Below are positions 1-8,700 of a DNA stretch of 64,000 nucleotides, piece after piece (the stretch's first letter is position 1; each line of letters starts with the position of its first letter). Made by a program: the position numbers and the translations under genes. Source of the stretch: JBBQYA01 sp031412335 (GTDB lineage Bacteria > Bacteroidota > Bacteroidia > Sphingobacteriales > Sphingobacteriaceae); contig JANOCT010000035.1 in NCBI GenBank assembly GCA_031412335.1, forward strand, positions 1-64,000, in the 5' to 3' direction. The notes beneath the pieces were generated by a model, which saw nothing but the letters and a program-made list of their open reading frames with translations, was not told where the DNA came from and did no database searches.

Positions 1-2077
1 ATGAATAGGTTCCACCGGTTTGTCCGGTTTGTGAAACAGAGGCTAAACCATCACCTAAACATAAGTTATTAGTATAGGCAATTGTTGCAGTTGGTCCGGA
101 AACTGTTAATAAGGCAGAATTAGAAGTTGCACTTCCATTTATATTAGTAAATACCGCACGATATGTATAATTATTAATTGCTAATCTAGCATTTGTTATT
201 GTCAAAGTACCTGAAGTGAAACCACTATAATTAGCCAATCCATCCTGATTTGCTGACGTAATATTTACAAAGCCAGCGCCTGCATCTCTTTGCCATTGTA
301 TAGTAGGAACTGGAGCACCAGCATTTGCCGTGGCACTAAATGAAGTTCCATTAAGTGCACATATTGCTTGATTTGAAGGGTTGGTCAGAATTGTAGGTGC
401 TGGAGTTGTGGCTTCACCAATTTCAAATTCTCCAAATGTTGTTAATCCAGTTTTTTGTATTTCTGTAGCGGTTGGAAAGGTAAATCCTGAAACATTTTGC
501 CAAGTTGTTGCAAACTGTCGAAGTATATAATTTGCAGCAGTTCCAGTATTGAATGTATTGGTAAAATCAAATTTTGCTGAATAGCTTGAAACTGCCCCAG
601 TACCAGATATTATTAAATTGAAATAATTTCCAACTTTTGCAGATTGATTTATGCCTGAAGAATTTGTAATAGGTGTATTTTCATTAGCAGGCGCTCCAAT
701 AATACTTGCTGCTGAAATACTAACAGGAGTACTTGTCAAAGTTGGACTTAATGTTACTGGCGAAAATGCAGATGCTGAACCAACTGGAAAAACCATATTG
801 GTTGTAGTTCCATTCGGAAAAGCCACTCTCAAATTTCCTTTAATATATCTTGAACTATTTGCACCAATGATTGCAGTTAAAGGGGTTGCTTTTGCTAAAA
901 TTACGAAAAGGCTTCCAGTAGTTATCGACCCATTAATAGATGATGCAAAAGTTAAATCATTGTTTACAATGGCATCTTGAGTTAAGGTTAAGCCAGCAAC
1001 GCTTGTATTGTTATTAGTAAAATTGAAAAAAGTAGTTGATGTACCTCCGCCAATACTTTGAGCTCCAGTTCCATTGAAATTAATTGTTCCCGTTCCCGTT
1101 GTAAATGATCCATTTCTAATCCAGTTACCTGCTATGTTGTGTGTGAAATTTCCTGCGTTAAAAGTACATCCAGATGATATTGTGAAATTTCCTGAAATCG
1201 TTAAACCAGCTAAAGCTGTTTTGGTATTACTACCAGAAATGGTAAGATTTTGATAAGGAGTTGTATAAACATTTTGCGTGTTTCCTCGATTATAAACTAC
1301 GGTATTTCCTGCTGCACTGGCAGTTAATGTGGTTATTCCTGGAGTTCCCCCCATTCCAAGCGTTAAAGTAGAATTAATTAAATTAGTTACACCACCCGTT
1401 CCACTTAAAGCTGTGTTTACATTTAATGAATTAGTGTTAGATAAGGTAACACCTGTAACAGTTACAGAAGATATCGTAAAATCGCCGGTTAATGTTTGGT
1501 TGTTCGTGTTAAACGTATAAACACCACTTCCTGGTGTAAATGTTCCAGATGAACGAGTTATCCCTCCTCGGAAAGTAAGAGCAGAATTTCCTGAATTATT
1601 AAAAGTTGACCCAGCACCAGCAGTTAATAAACCTACAAAAATTTTTGTACCTGTTGCGCTTGTAATGCTTAAATTTCCACTTGTGCCGCTTCCAATTGAT
1701 GTTGTTCCGTTTATTGTAGTGGATAATCCACCAATGCTTAATGTGGTTCCATTCAAAATAGATACATTTCCAGCAACGGTTAATGAACTTGTTCCACTAA
1801 GAGTTGCTGTTCCAGAAACAGTTGTTAAAGATGCGCAATTAGCAACCACGTTTACAGTTACAGTAATTCCTGAATTTATAGAAACCGTTTCGGCTGCTGT
1901 TGGTACAGGTTGTCCACCCCAGGTTGCAGTGGCATCCCAATTTCCAGAAACTGATGCTACACGCTGGGCATATACATTAACAACAAGCAACATAACAGCA
2001 AGAAAAGTAATAAATACTTTTTTGAAATTAGTTGATAAAATATTAGTTGGTTGGTTGTAAATCGTAAAAATTTTCAT
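1..2077 (-). CDS. Large secreted surface protein, C-terminus cut off by the window edge
   Basis: An uninterrupted minus-strand frame starts at ATG 2077-2075 and is still open at base 1 (about 692 codons seen). The N-terminus has a signal-peptide-like stretch (ITFLAVMLLVVNVYAQ). It is followed by a SGNWDATATWGGQPVPTAA segment, the usual opening of large Bacteroidota surface proteins, then hundreds of residues of Ser/Thr/Gly/Asn-rich strands typical of a beta-helix or stacked beta repeats (TLSGTSSLTVAGNVSI and similar). Near the left edge lies an Ig-like domain (PTIQWQRDAGAGF ... NNYTYRAVFTN) followed by a NNLCLGDGLASVSQTGQTGG segment. Such proteins usually end with a type IX sorting domain, which here would be outside the window. 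Probably a cell-surface adhesin or matrix protein; the exact role is unknown. Confidence 0.85.
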   Translation of the reverse strand, partial: MKIFTIYNQPTNILSTNFKKVFITFLAVMLLVVNVYAQRVASVSGNWDATATWGGQPVPTAAETVSINSGITVTVNVVANCASLTTVSGTATLSGTSSLTVAGNVSILNGTTLSIGGLSTTINGTTSIGSGTSGNLSITSATGTKIFVGLLTAGAGSTFNNSGNSALTFRGGITRSSGTFTPGSGVYTFNTNNQTLTGDFTISSVTVTGVTLSNTNSLNVNTALSGTGGVTNLINSTLTLGMGGTPGITTLTASAAGNTVVYNRGNTQNVYTTPYQNLTISGSNTKTALAGLTISGNFTISSGCTFNAGNFTHNIAGNWIRNGSFTTGTGTINFNGTGAQSIGGGTSTTFFNFTNNNTSVAGLTLTQDAIVNNDLTFASSINGSITTGSLFVILAKATPLTAIIGANSSRYIKGNLRVAFPNGTTTNMVFPVGSASAFSPVTLSPTLTSTPVSISAASIIGAPANENTPITNSSGINQSAKVGNYFNLIISGTGAVSSYSAKFDFTNTFNTGTAANYILRQFATTWQNVSGFTFPTATEIQKTGLTTFGEFEIGEATTPAPTILTNPSNQAICALNGTSFSATANAGAPVPTIQWQRDAGAGFVNITSANQDGLANYSGFTSGTLTITNARLAINNYTYRAVFTNINGSATSNSALLTVSGPTATIAYTNNLCLGDGLASVSQTGQTGGTYS

Positions 2078-2603
2078 GTAGATGGTTTTGCGAAGTTTGA
2101 GATTACCGTAAAAAAAAAGAATATTTAAATAGGTCAAAATTTGATTAATCAGCCGCATTTACGGCAAATACAATAATATGTTGCAAAAATTTATAATTCG
2201 CAAACATACTAATCTCAAAACGAATAAAAATTCTTATTTATTAATATATTCAATATTTATACTTTTTAATGGCTAGTAAACAGCCTTATAGTTAAATTTT
2301 AATATTTTTCATACGATTTTAGCCAATATCCTGAGAAAGAAAGAATTATTAACATTTACACAATTCTGCGACATTATTGAAGATACCGTTTGTGTGAAAT
2401 TTTTTAACTATAATTTAAAAAACAGTTAGAAAAAATATATGAAGAAATAAATAGTTGAATTTCATTTTGGCTTAACTTTTTTAAAAAAAATTGAATTCTT
2501 CGATTCTCTATATTTTTTGAGAAAAGGATTTTGTTATTTAACCTACTACTTTAATAATAATCAATTAACTCTCATTTTAATCTATCAATTTTTACTTCAA
2601 AAA
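2078..2603. other. Long AT-rich intergenic region with a candidate promoter
   Basis: This 526-base gap lies between the start of the surface-protein gene and the end of the aquaporin gene; both genes read leftward. I see no coding frame worth calling. It should hold the promoter of the surface protein and the end of the arsenic operon. A minus-strand TATGTTTG at 2201-2208 fits the Bacteroidota -7 box, but I found no matching -33 element. Around 2356-2402 an imperfect inverted repeat (TTTACACAA / TTGTGTGAAA) followed by a T-run could form a weak stem. No convincing terminator for the arsenic operon is visible. Confidence 0.4.
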
Positions 2604-3245
2604 TTACCTTCCTAATTTTTTGAATAAAAATGCTGCTAAACCGACTCCCAAAAAAGGTGCACATAAATACAAAAATAGGTGTTTAAAATTCCAAGAAGCG
2701 ATAGCAGGACCTAAACTTCTTGCTGGATTCATGGATGCGCCAGAAATTGATCCTGCAAAAAATGCAGCTAAAAAAACCATAACTCCAACAATAAACGCAG
2801 TAATAATTCCAGACTTCCAAGAACCCTTTGAAGTCCACAAAATAACAACCATCAACAAAAATGAAATAATAATTTCTGTAAAAAACGCCCAATAAATAGC
2901 AGTTGAAGAGAACGTATTACCCAAGGTTTGAGCATTAGGGAAAATTAATTTCAATATAAGTGATGCTGAAATCGCCCCAAGAAATTGAAAGAAAATATAT
3001 GGAAATACCAAGTTTTTGTTGAATCTGCCAGCCAAGTAAAAACCAAAACTAACTGCTGGATTGAAATGAGCACCAGAAACGGCACCAAATAAAAAAATCA
3101 TAATTGCAACTGCTAACCCAAAAACAATTGCTATTCCTAAACTGCCTAAAATTCCATTATAAAGAGTATTAATAACAATAGAGCCAGTACCCAGAAAAAC
3201 AATAAAAAATGTTCCCGTAAATTCTGCAAATAATTTCTTAAACAC
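2604..3245 (-). CDS. Aquaporin family channel (AqpS-like, arsenic operon)
   Basis: A 213-residue MIP-family membrane channel with both signature loops: NPA at residues 62-64 and NPA at 173-175, the second followed by the pore arginine R176. Alignment by eye to GlpF and AqpZ puts Ala161 where water-only aquaporins carry the selectivity-filter histidine, and Ala170 at the loop-E position, so the pore should be wide enough for uncharged solutes. It is the last gene of the arsenic operon, 12 bases after arsC, and starts with GTG. In Sinorhizobium meliloti, AqpS in an ars operon lets arsenite leave the cell downhill; the same role is inferred here because no ArsB or Acr3 gene is present. Confidence 0.88.
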   Translation of the reverse strand: MFKKLFAEFTGTFFIVFLGTGSIVINTLYNGILGSLGIAIVFGLAVAIMIFLFGAVSGAHFNPAVSFGFYLAGRFNKNLVFPYIFFQFLGAISASLILKLIFPNAQTLGNTFSSTAIYWAFFTEIIISFLLMVVILWTSKGSWKSGIITAFIVGVMVFLAAFFAGSISGASMNPARSLGPAIASWNFKHLFLYLCAPFLGVGLAAFLFKKLGR

Positions 3246-3257
3246 TAAAATATTGTT

Positions 3258-3677
3258 TTACGATAAAACATTTAAAACAAACTCGTTTGCCCAAACTTTT
3301 ATTTGATTTCTTACCTTTCTAAATTCTACGATAATTTCTTCATTTGAACCTATAGCCTTAGCTGGATCAGAAAAATTATGATGTATTTTAATGGCATTTG
3401 ATGGGAAAACCGGGCAACTCTCTAATGCATTATCACAAACTGTAATGATGTAATCAAACTTAATTTCCATGTATTCATCCACATTATTAGAAGTATATTT
3501 TCCAATATCAATCCCGTCTTCTGCCATAATTTTTATGGCATTTTTATTTACACCATGAACTTCTATTCCTGCACTTTTTACATCTATTTTATCTTTCGCA
3601 AAAAAACGGATATAAGCTTCCATCATTTGGCTTCTACAACTATTTCCTGTACAAAGTATTAAAAGTGATTTTTTCAT
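3258..3677 (-). CDS. arsC: Arsenate reductase, thioredoxin-coupled low-molecular-weight phosphatase type
   Basis: 139 residues, the usual size of the low-molecular-weight tyrosine phosphatase-like arsenate reductases. The P-loop CTGNSCR sits at residues 9-15 (nucleophile Cys9, Arg15). The redox pair is Cys81 and Cys88, and the general-acid Asp104 lies in FSDPA. These positions match the Cys10/Cys82/Cys89/Asp105 set of Staphylococcus aureus ArsC with an offset of one. The enzyme reduces arsenate to arsenite in the cytoplasm using a disulfide relay resolved by thioredoxin. It lies 5 bases after the GNAT gene and 12 bases before the aquaporin gene, so the arsenite it makes could leave through that channel. 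Confidence 0.93.
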   Translation of the reverse strand: MKKSLLILCTGNSCRSQMMEAYIRFFAKDKIDVKSAGIEVHGVNKNAIKIMAEDGIDIGKYTSNNVDEYMEIKFDYIITVCDNALESCPVFPSNAIKIHHNFSDPAKAIGSNEEIIVEFRKVRNQIKVWANEFVLNVLS

Positions 3678-3682
3678 AGGCT

Positions 3683-4177
3683 TTAAATTCCAGTTTGTTT
3701 ACTTCTTCTGTAAAGTAAAAGTGTATTTTTCCAAATACCATTCAATTTTCCAATACGTTCCCTTTCGCCTAAAACACTGAAACCATTTGCTAAATGCAAT
3801 TGAATACTTGGTTTATTTTCAGGAAATATTCCAGCTTGAAGACTCCATATTCCATTTTTTTCACTCTCAATTATTAATTCTGCCAACAATAGTTTACCAA
3901 TTCCCTTTTGTTGAAATTCATTTTCAATATAGATACTAACTTCTGCAACTCCTTCGTAAACACACCTCTCAGATACTGGACTTAAAGCAGCCCATCCTAC
4001 TAGTTGATCTTTTTCAAATGCAACTAAACGGCTATGATTCAAATGATTTTTATCCCAAGTTTCAAATAATGGTACTTTTGTTTCGAATGTAGAATTACCT
4101 CCATCAATCCCTTGCTGGTAAATTTTAGCAACTTCAGAATAATGAATCTCTTTTAGATATGTAATTAAAATTTTCAT
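3683..4177 (-). CDS. GNAT acetyltransferase, ArsN/phosphinothricin acetyltransferase-like
   Basis: 164 residues with the GNAT fold. The acetyl-CoA binding loop is QQKGIGK, preceded by the strand EVSIYIENEF, and the C-terminal part reads AGIFPENKPSIQLHLANGF ... ERERIG, which is characteristic of phosphinothricin/methionine-sulfoximine acetyltransferases. ArsN proteins of this type sit in ars operons, and some acetylate the organoarsenical arsinothricin. Here it is the third gene of the ars operon, 15 bases after the DUF6428 gene and 5 before arsC. Detoxification of an amino-acid-like arsenical or glutamate analogue is inferred from context; the substrate cannot be read from the sequence. Confidence 0.8.
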   Translation of the reverse strand: MKILITYLKEIHYSEVAKIYQQGIDGGNSTFETKVPLFETWDKNHLNHSRLVAFEKDQLVGWAALSPVSERCVYEGVAEVSIYIENEFQQKGIGKLLLAELIIESEKNGIWSLQAGIFPENKPSIQLHLANGFSVLGERERIGKLNGIWKNTLLLYRRSKQTGI

Positions 4178-4192
4178 TGTACTGATTAAAAT

Positions 4193-4660
4193 TTAACAAC
4201 AATTACCCCCTTCTTCACAAACATTTCCACTGGCGATCATTGTAAAATTTGATTCGGTTTTCGGCTCAGGAATACCGCAAGTAGACAATGCCAAACAAGC
4301 AGTATCTTTTGGCATCAGCATAAATTTATCTTCCACAAACTCAAGTTGATATATACTTAGCGTTTTTTCTTGATATTCAACTTCAATATCTAAATCTTCT
4401 GAACTCATAAATGGTTGCACTTTATTCAAAATACTGAGTACCGACATTGGATTTAATCGATGTTCAACATCAATGGATACCCATAACTGAAGTGTGGCTT
4501 TTTTATCGGAATGAATTTTTCCACCACAATCAATAAAATTTTTGCTGGTGATTCCGAATTCAGTAATATGAAAATGAGGAGGAACAAAAGTTCCATCTGT
4601 AAATTGGAAGTTTAGCAGTTTGCCATTTTCCATCAATTTTTTAAACTCTGAGGTTTTCAT
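4193..4660 (-). CDS. DUF6428-like protein of the arsenic operon
   Basis: 155 residues, no signal peptide or membrane segment, so probably cytoplasmic. I recognise it as the small protein that often follows arsR in Bacteroidota (DUF6428; family name from memory). Visible features are the motif PPHFHITEFG at residues 27-36, scattered cysteines (45, 122, 128), and a cysteine-rich tail, CEEGGNCC, with Cys148, Cys154 and Cys155 as the last residues. The tail and the two histidines suggest arsenite or thiol-metal binding, which is inference. It starts 4 bases after the arsR stop, so it is almost certainly co-translated with the regulator. Confidence 0.75.
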   Translation of the reverse strand: MKTSEFKKLMENGKLLNFQFTDGTFVPPHFHITEFGITSKNFIDCGGKIHSDKKATLQLWVSIDVEHRLNPMSVLSILNKVQPFMSSEDLDIEVEYQEKTLSIYQLEFVEDKFMLMPKDTACLALSTCGIPEPKTESNFTMIASGNVCEEGGNCC

Positions 4661-4664
4661 AATT

Positions 4665-4997
4665 TTAACAACATTTTTGGTTTAACAATAAAGAAGAAGC
4701 AGCAATTTTCAAAAAATAAGCTCCTATTAGTTCCATCGCTTTTGGATTTATGCAATAGCAAATCGCATTTCCCTCGATAGTTCCTTTTATGATATCAGCA
4801 TTTTTCAATTCGCGTAAATGCTGTGAAACAGTTGGTTGTGCAAGAGGTAAATGATTTACAATATCTCCACAAATACAAGTTTGTACAGAAAGCAAATATT
4901 CTACAATGGCAATTCTAGCTGGATGGCCGAGTGCTTTTGCCATAGAAGCAATCGTGAGTTGATCGGTAGTAAAAGCATCTGTTTTAGTTGCGCCCAT
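4665..4997 (-). CDS. arsR: ArsR-family transcriptional repressor
   Basis: 110-residue winged-helix repressor of the ArsR/SmtB family, first gene of the operon. The core reads LGHPARIAIVEYLL followed by the recognition helix QPTVSQHLRELK (residues 54-65). A CIC pair at Cys41/Cys43 lies where arsenite-sensing ArsR proteins bind metal through the third helix. More thiols are available at Cys80, Cys82 and a terminal Cys109-Cys110 pair. It should repress its own operon and let go when arsenite binds. A palindrome just upstream of the ATG (5009-5026) is the likely operator. Confidence 0.9.
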   Translation of the reverse strand: MGATKTDAFTTDQLTIASMAKALGHPARIAIVEYLLSVQTCICGDIVNHLPLAQPTVSQHLRELKNADIIKGTIEGNAICYCINPKAMELIGAYFLKIAASSLLLNQKCC

Positions 4998-5008
4998 TTA
5001 GTATTATT

Positions 5009-5026
5009 ATATTGCAATATTACGAT
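5009..5026 (-). promoter_or_regulatory. ArsR operator candidate
   Basis: ATATTGCAATAT at 5009-5020 is a perfect 12-base palindrome. It overlaps a longer imperfect dyad, ATTGCAATATTACGAT (5011-5026), that resembles ArsR/SmtB-type operators. It lies 11-29 bases upstream of the arsR start codon, where a bound repressor would block transcription initiation. No clear -7 box is visible beside it. Assignment rests on symmetry, location and family knowledge. Confidence 0.6.
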
Positions 5027-5074
5027 ATAGATTTCAAAGAATGAAATTTATTTTTAATTAGAATTGAATTAAAA

Positions 5075-5082
5075 TAAATTTG
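5075..5082 (+). promoter_or_regulatory. Candidate -7 box for the Eco47II-like gene
   Basis: TAAATTTG matches the Bacteroidota -7 consensus TAnnTTTG and lies 23 bases before the ATG at 5106. No matching -33 TTTG is seen at the usual distance, so this is a moderate call. Confidence 0.4.
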
Positions 5083-5105
5083 AAGGAAAACTTTAGCTAA
5101 AACTG

Positions 5106-5750
5106 ATGAACAACTACGTACCATTTATAACCGACGAACATTTTTTATTATGTGTTCAAAATCTTCATAAATCATATATAAAAGCTAAAAATAATCTTAC
5201 AAAACAGCATTTTTATTCCAATAAAGTAGACACAATCAAATTAACTTTTGATGCTAAGTTTAATGGAATTGATGAAGAAAGTTTGATTCAATCAGAAATT
5301 TTGAGGCAAATTGACAAATCCATAAACAATTCAATCGGAACTTTTCATGAACAAATTTTAGGCGGTATCAAAGGATTTGAAATTGGTAATTCGAGTGGAT
5401 TTGATATTAAGGCTGAGGATGGTAGTTTGTATTCTATTCTTAGTTTTACAAAACTACCTGAAAATATAGAAGAATGCATTTTTGAGAGGTTATGTTTATC
5501 CGCTAAATTCAGTAAAACATCATTATTTTATTATGTTGATTTATCATTTAATAAAAACTATGCTGAAAAATGGGTGATTGAAAAAGAAGAAAGTACCACT
5601 AGCCATAAAAGAGTTTTTAAGATTTCTGTTGAGAAATTTTATGATTTACTAACCGGAAATGAAAACTCAATTGGACTTTTGCAAAATGCTTTACCAGCTG
5701 CTATTCAAAAAATTAACATGAAACTCTCAACCAATAGCCATTTTAGCTGA
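5106..5750 (+). CDS. Eco47II-family restriction endonuclease homologue, probably catalytically impaired
   Basis: 214 residues. The N-terminal half (NNYVPFITDEH, FYSNKVDTIKLTFDAKF, QSEILRQIDKSINNSIGTFH, GFEIGNSSGFDIKAED) closely follows the Eco47II family of type II restriction enzymes as I remember it. In that family FDIK is followed about ten residues later by FAEIKNKHNT, which carries the catalytic ExK. Here the equivalent stretch reads SLYSILSFTKLPE, so both ExK residues seem to be gone. The C-terminal family segment (RVFKISVEKFYDLLTGNEN) is intact. There is no adjacent DNA methyltransferase. The last 24 bases overlap the end of the opposite helicase gene. It may be a decayed or repurposed restriction enzyme. 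Confidence 0.75.
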   Translation: MNNYVPFITDEHFLLCVQNLHKSYIKAKNNLTKQHFYSNKVDTIKLTFDAKFNGIDEESLIQSEILRQIDKSINNSIGTFHEQILGGIKGFEIGNSSGFDIKAEDGSLYSILSFTKLPENIEECIFERLCLSAKFSKTSLFYYVDLSFNKNYAEKWVIEKEESTTSHKRVFKISVEKFYDLLTGNENSIGLLQNALPAAIQKINMKLSTNSHFS

Positions 5751-8700
5751 AACATTCCAAAGGTAAGGAGGCAAAGGTTCGTTTAGTTCCCATTTAATGC
5801 TCATAGGCTTAGAACCATAGTGTTCAATCAAATTCGCTTCCCCTAAAAAAACTGAGGACATAGTATTACCATATTCTCCTTCATTTTTTTCACGGACGAA
5901 TAAAAGAATTTTTTTCTTTTCTTGCTTATGATTTAAATATGCTAAGCCCTTACCTTTCTTGGGGCTAATGGAGTTTTGAGTTTGCCAATGAAATATTTTA
6001 TCACTTATTGCAAAATCTTCATAAAGTGTAGTAGGTGAAAAATCTTTTTCTGATTTATTAAGTGTAATAAATAGCAACTCTGTATTTTTTTCTACAGATA
6101 ATGCAATTCCTTCTCGAATTTCACTTTTCTTCTCGAAAGTATGGAAACCAAAAGCTGCAAGTATTTGATCTCTAGTGTATCTGCTATGAAGTTTTAATGG
6201 CTGATTATAAGGTAATTTAATTTCACTCTCCATAAAATCAATTTTATCAATTAATAATTCTAAAACTTCAATTATTTCATTTATCAAAATTTTATTTTTT
6301 CCAATTGCCTTTATACCATCTTCTAGTGATTCAAATACATTCGTTTTTTGCCAAACATCATAATAAAGCATCAAACACATTGATTTTTCTATTTGATTCA
6401 GCTTATCAAAATTGAATTGAAATCCGTTTTTTGCTAAGTTTAAAATGAATTGAAAATACGAATTTGACTTACAAGAAAGCCATTTTTTTTGAATTGTTCT
6501 ATGGATTTCATTTTCATTAATGGTCGAATAATCAGGAAATTGATCAGCTAAAACACACAATCTTTTCCAATTTCCCTTTTTATAAATCAATTCTAAAGGA
6601 AAATTATAAAAGTTAGAGAAATTTTTAAGAGTAAGAGGTAAACTAGTTTGATGTTTGTAATTTCTAATTTTAATAATAAGTTGGTTTTTGTTTAATAAAG
6701 TAGCCGACCTCACATTATCCAAGATAAAACCTTTTGCTTTTTTTTCAAGCACAATGGAGCAGCCTAATGGTAAATGAGGAAAATCATCTTCAATTTCCTT
6801 TTGAATAGAAGTAATTGTTTTGCCAACTAAAGCCCTAAATTTACCTTCATAATCGTATTCTGGCCTGGAGTTGCCAACAAAATCTAGTACAGTTAGGCAT
6901 TCTTTATCATCAGCTAACCTTAAACCTCTACCAAGCTGTTGTAAAAAAACTGTTAAGCTTTCTGTTGGGCGTAAAAACAATACCGTATCAATTGAAGGAA
7001 TATCAATCCCTTCGTTAAAAATATCAACTACAAAAAGATAATTAATTTCCATTTTCGAAAATTTCATTCTCAATTCTTCTCGCAAATGATTTGTTGAACT
7101 AACTAAATAATCAGCTTTTAAGCCAGCGAGGGTAAATTTCTCTGCCATATATTGTGCATGGTATTGAGTTACGCAAAAACACAATGCTCTAACTTGATTA
7201 ATATCACTTAAATATTTGCTTAAATTATTAATAATATCACCCGTTCTTCTATCATTTTCTGTATAAATATTTGTTAATTCCGAAGGCGAATACCTCCCAT
7301 TTTGCCAAGTAATTGAAGTTAAATCAATGTTATCTGTAATTCCAAAGTATTGAAATGGACATAGCAATTTTCTATTTAACGCTTCTGGTAATCTAATTTC
7401 TGCTGCTATGTTATTGCAAAAATCTTGCAAAATATCCGCGCTATCCATTCTTTCGGGTGTGGCTGTTAAACCTAAAATTATTTCAGGTTTAAACCGGTTC
7501 AAAACAGGACGATAGCTTGCTGCACTAATGTGATGAACTTCGTCTACAATAATAAAATCATAAAAATTTTCTGAAAGTGAAAGTGATTTAATTTTATTAT
7601 TTAATGTTTGGACAGAAGCAAAAACACAATCATAATTTTCCGGTTCAATGCCATCAACCCATAATTCACCAAAATTATTATCCCTTAAAATTCCTTGAAA
7701 AGTTGCTTGAGCTTGTTGTAGAATTTCTTTCCGGTGAGCAATAAATAATAATTTCGCATTTGACTTTTTTTGTTTATACCTTTTAAAATCGAATGCGGAA
7801 ATAACAGTTTTTCCTGTTCCTGTTGCAGCAACAATCAAATTTCTATTTCGATTATGAACAATTCGTTCAACTTCAAGCTTTTCTAAAATTTCTTCTTGAA
7901 AAGGAAATGGTTTAATATCAAAATAAGTAGAAGAACTATTTTTATTAGAACTTCGCTCTTTCTTTAATGCAATTCTTAATTTATCTGAATCAATTGATTT
8001 ATTAAATAATTGAAATTCATTGTCTTCCCAATATGTATCAAATGTTTTTTGAAATTTATCAATAACATGACCTATTTCTTTAGTTGTTACTTTTATATTC
8101 CATTCCAATCCATTTGTTAAAGCTGACCGCGAAATATTTGAAGATCCAATATATCCAGTATGAAATCCTGTATTTCTTAAAAATAAGTAAGCTTTAGCAT
8201 GCAACCTTTCATTATCAGTGTTATAAGAAACTTTTATTTCAGCATTTTTCAACCCCGATAAATATTCTACAGCTTTTAAATCCGTTGCACCCATATAAGA
8301 GGTTGTGATTACTTTGAGTAATCCACCTCTTTCAGTAAATTCAAGTAATTCTTTTTCGAAGATTCTGATTCCAGTCCATTTAATAAATGATACAAGAAAA
8401 TTAATTTTATCTGATGAGAGTATTTCTTTTTTTATTTCACTTTCAAGTGTAATTCCTGCATTATTCCCTGTGAACAATTCGCTATGAGAAAGTCTTGTGT
8501 AAGGCGTAATTTCTTTTAAATATTGCTCAAAATTAGAAAATCTGGCATCAACCTTTGAAAAAACAGCTGATAATATCTTTGCTTCCGTCGCTATTAAATC
8601 ATAATCAAATTCTTCATCATTTAATTCAGTTCGAATGAGTGAAATTATTTTATTAGAAAGCTCTATTTGTTTTTCAACACTATCATCACCAGAAATAAGA

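Noticed and set aside
651..2060. Three plus-strand open frames rich in Val, Pro and Thr
   Set aside because: They are antisense shadows of the low-complexity surface-protein gene on the minus strand, which gives a continuous, sensible protein.
2683..2895. Frames on both strands inside the aquaporin gene
   Set aside because: Alternative-frame shadows; the aquaporin frame has both NPA motifs.
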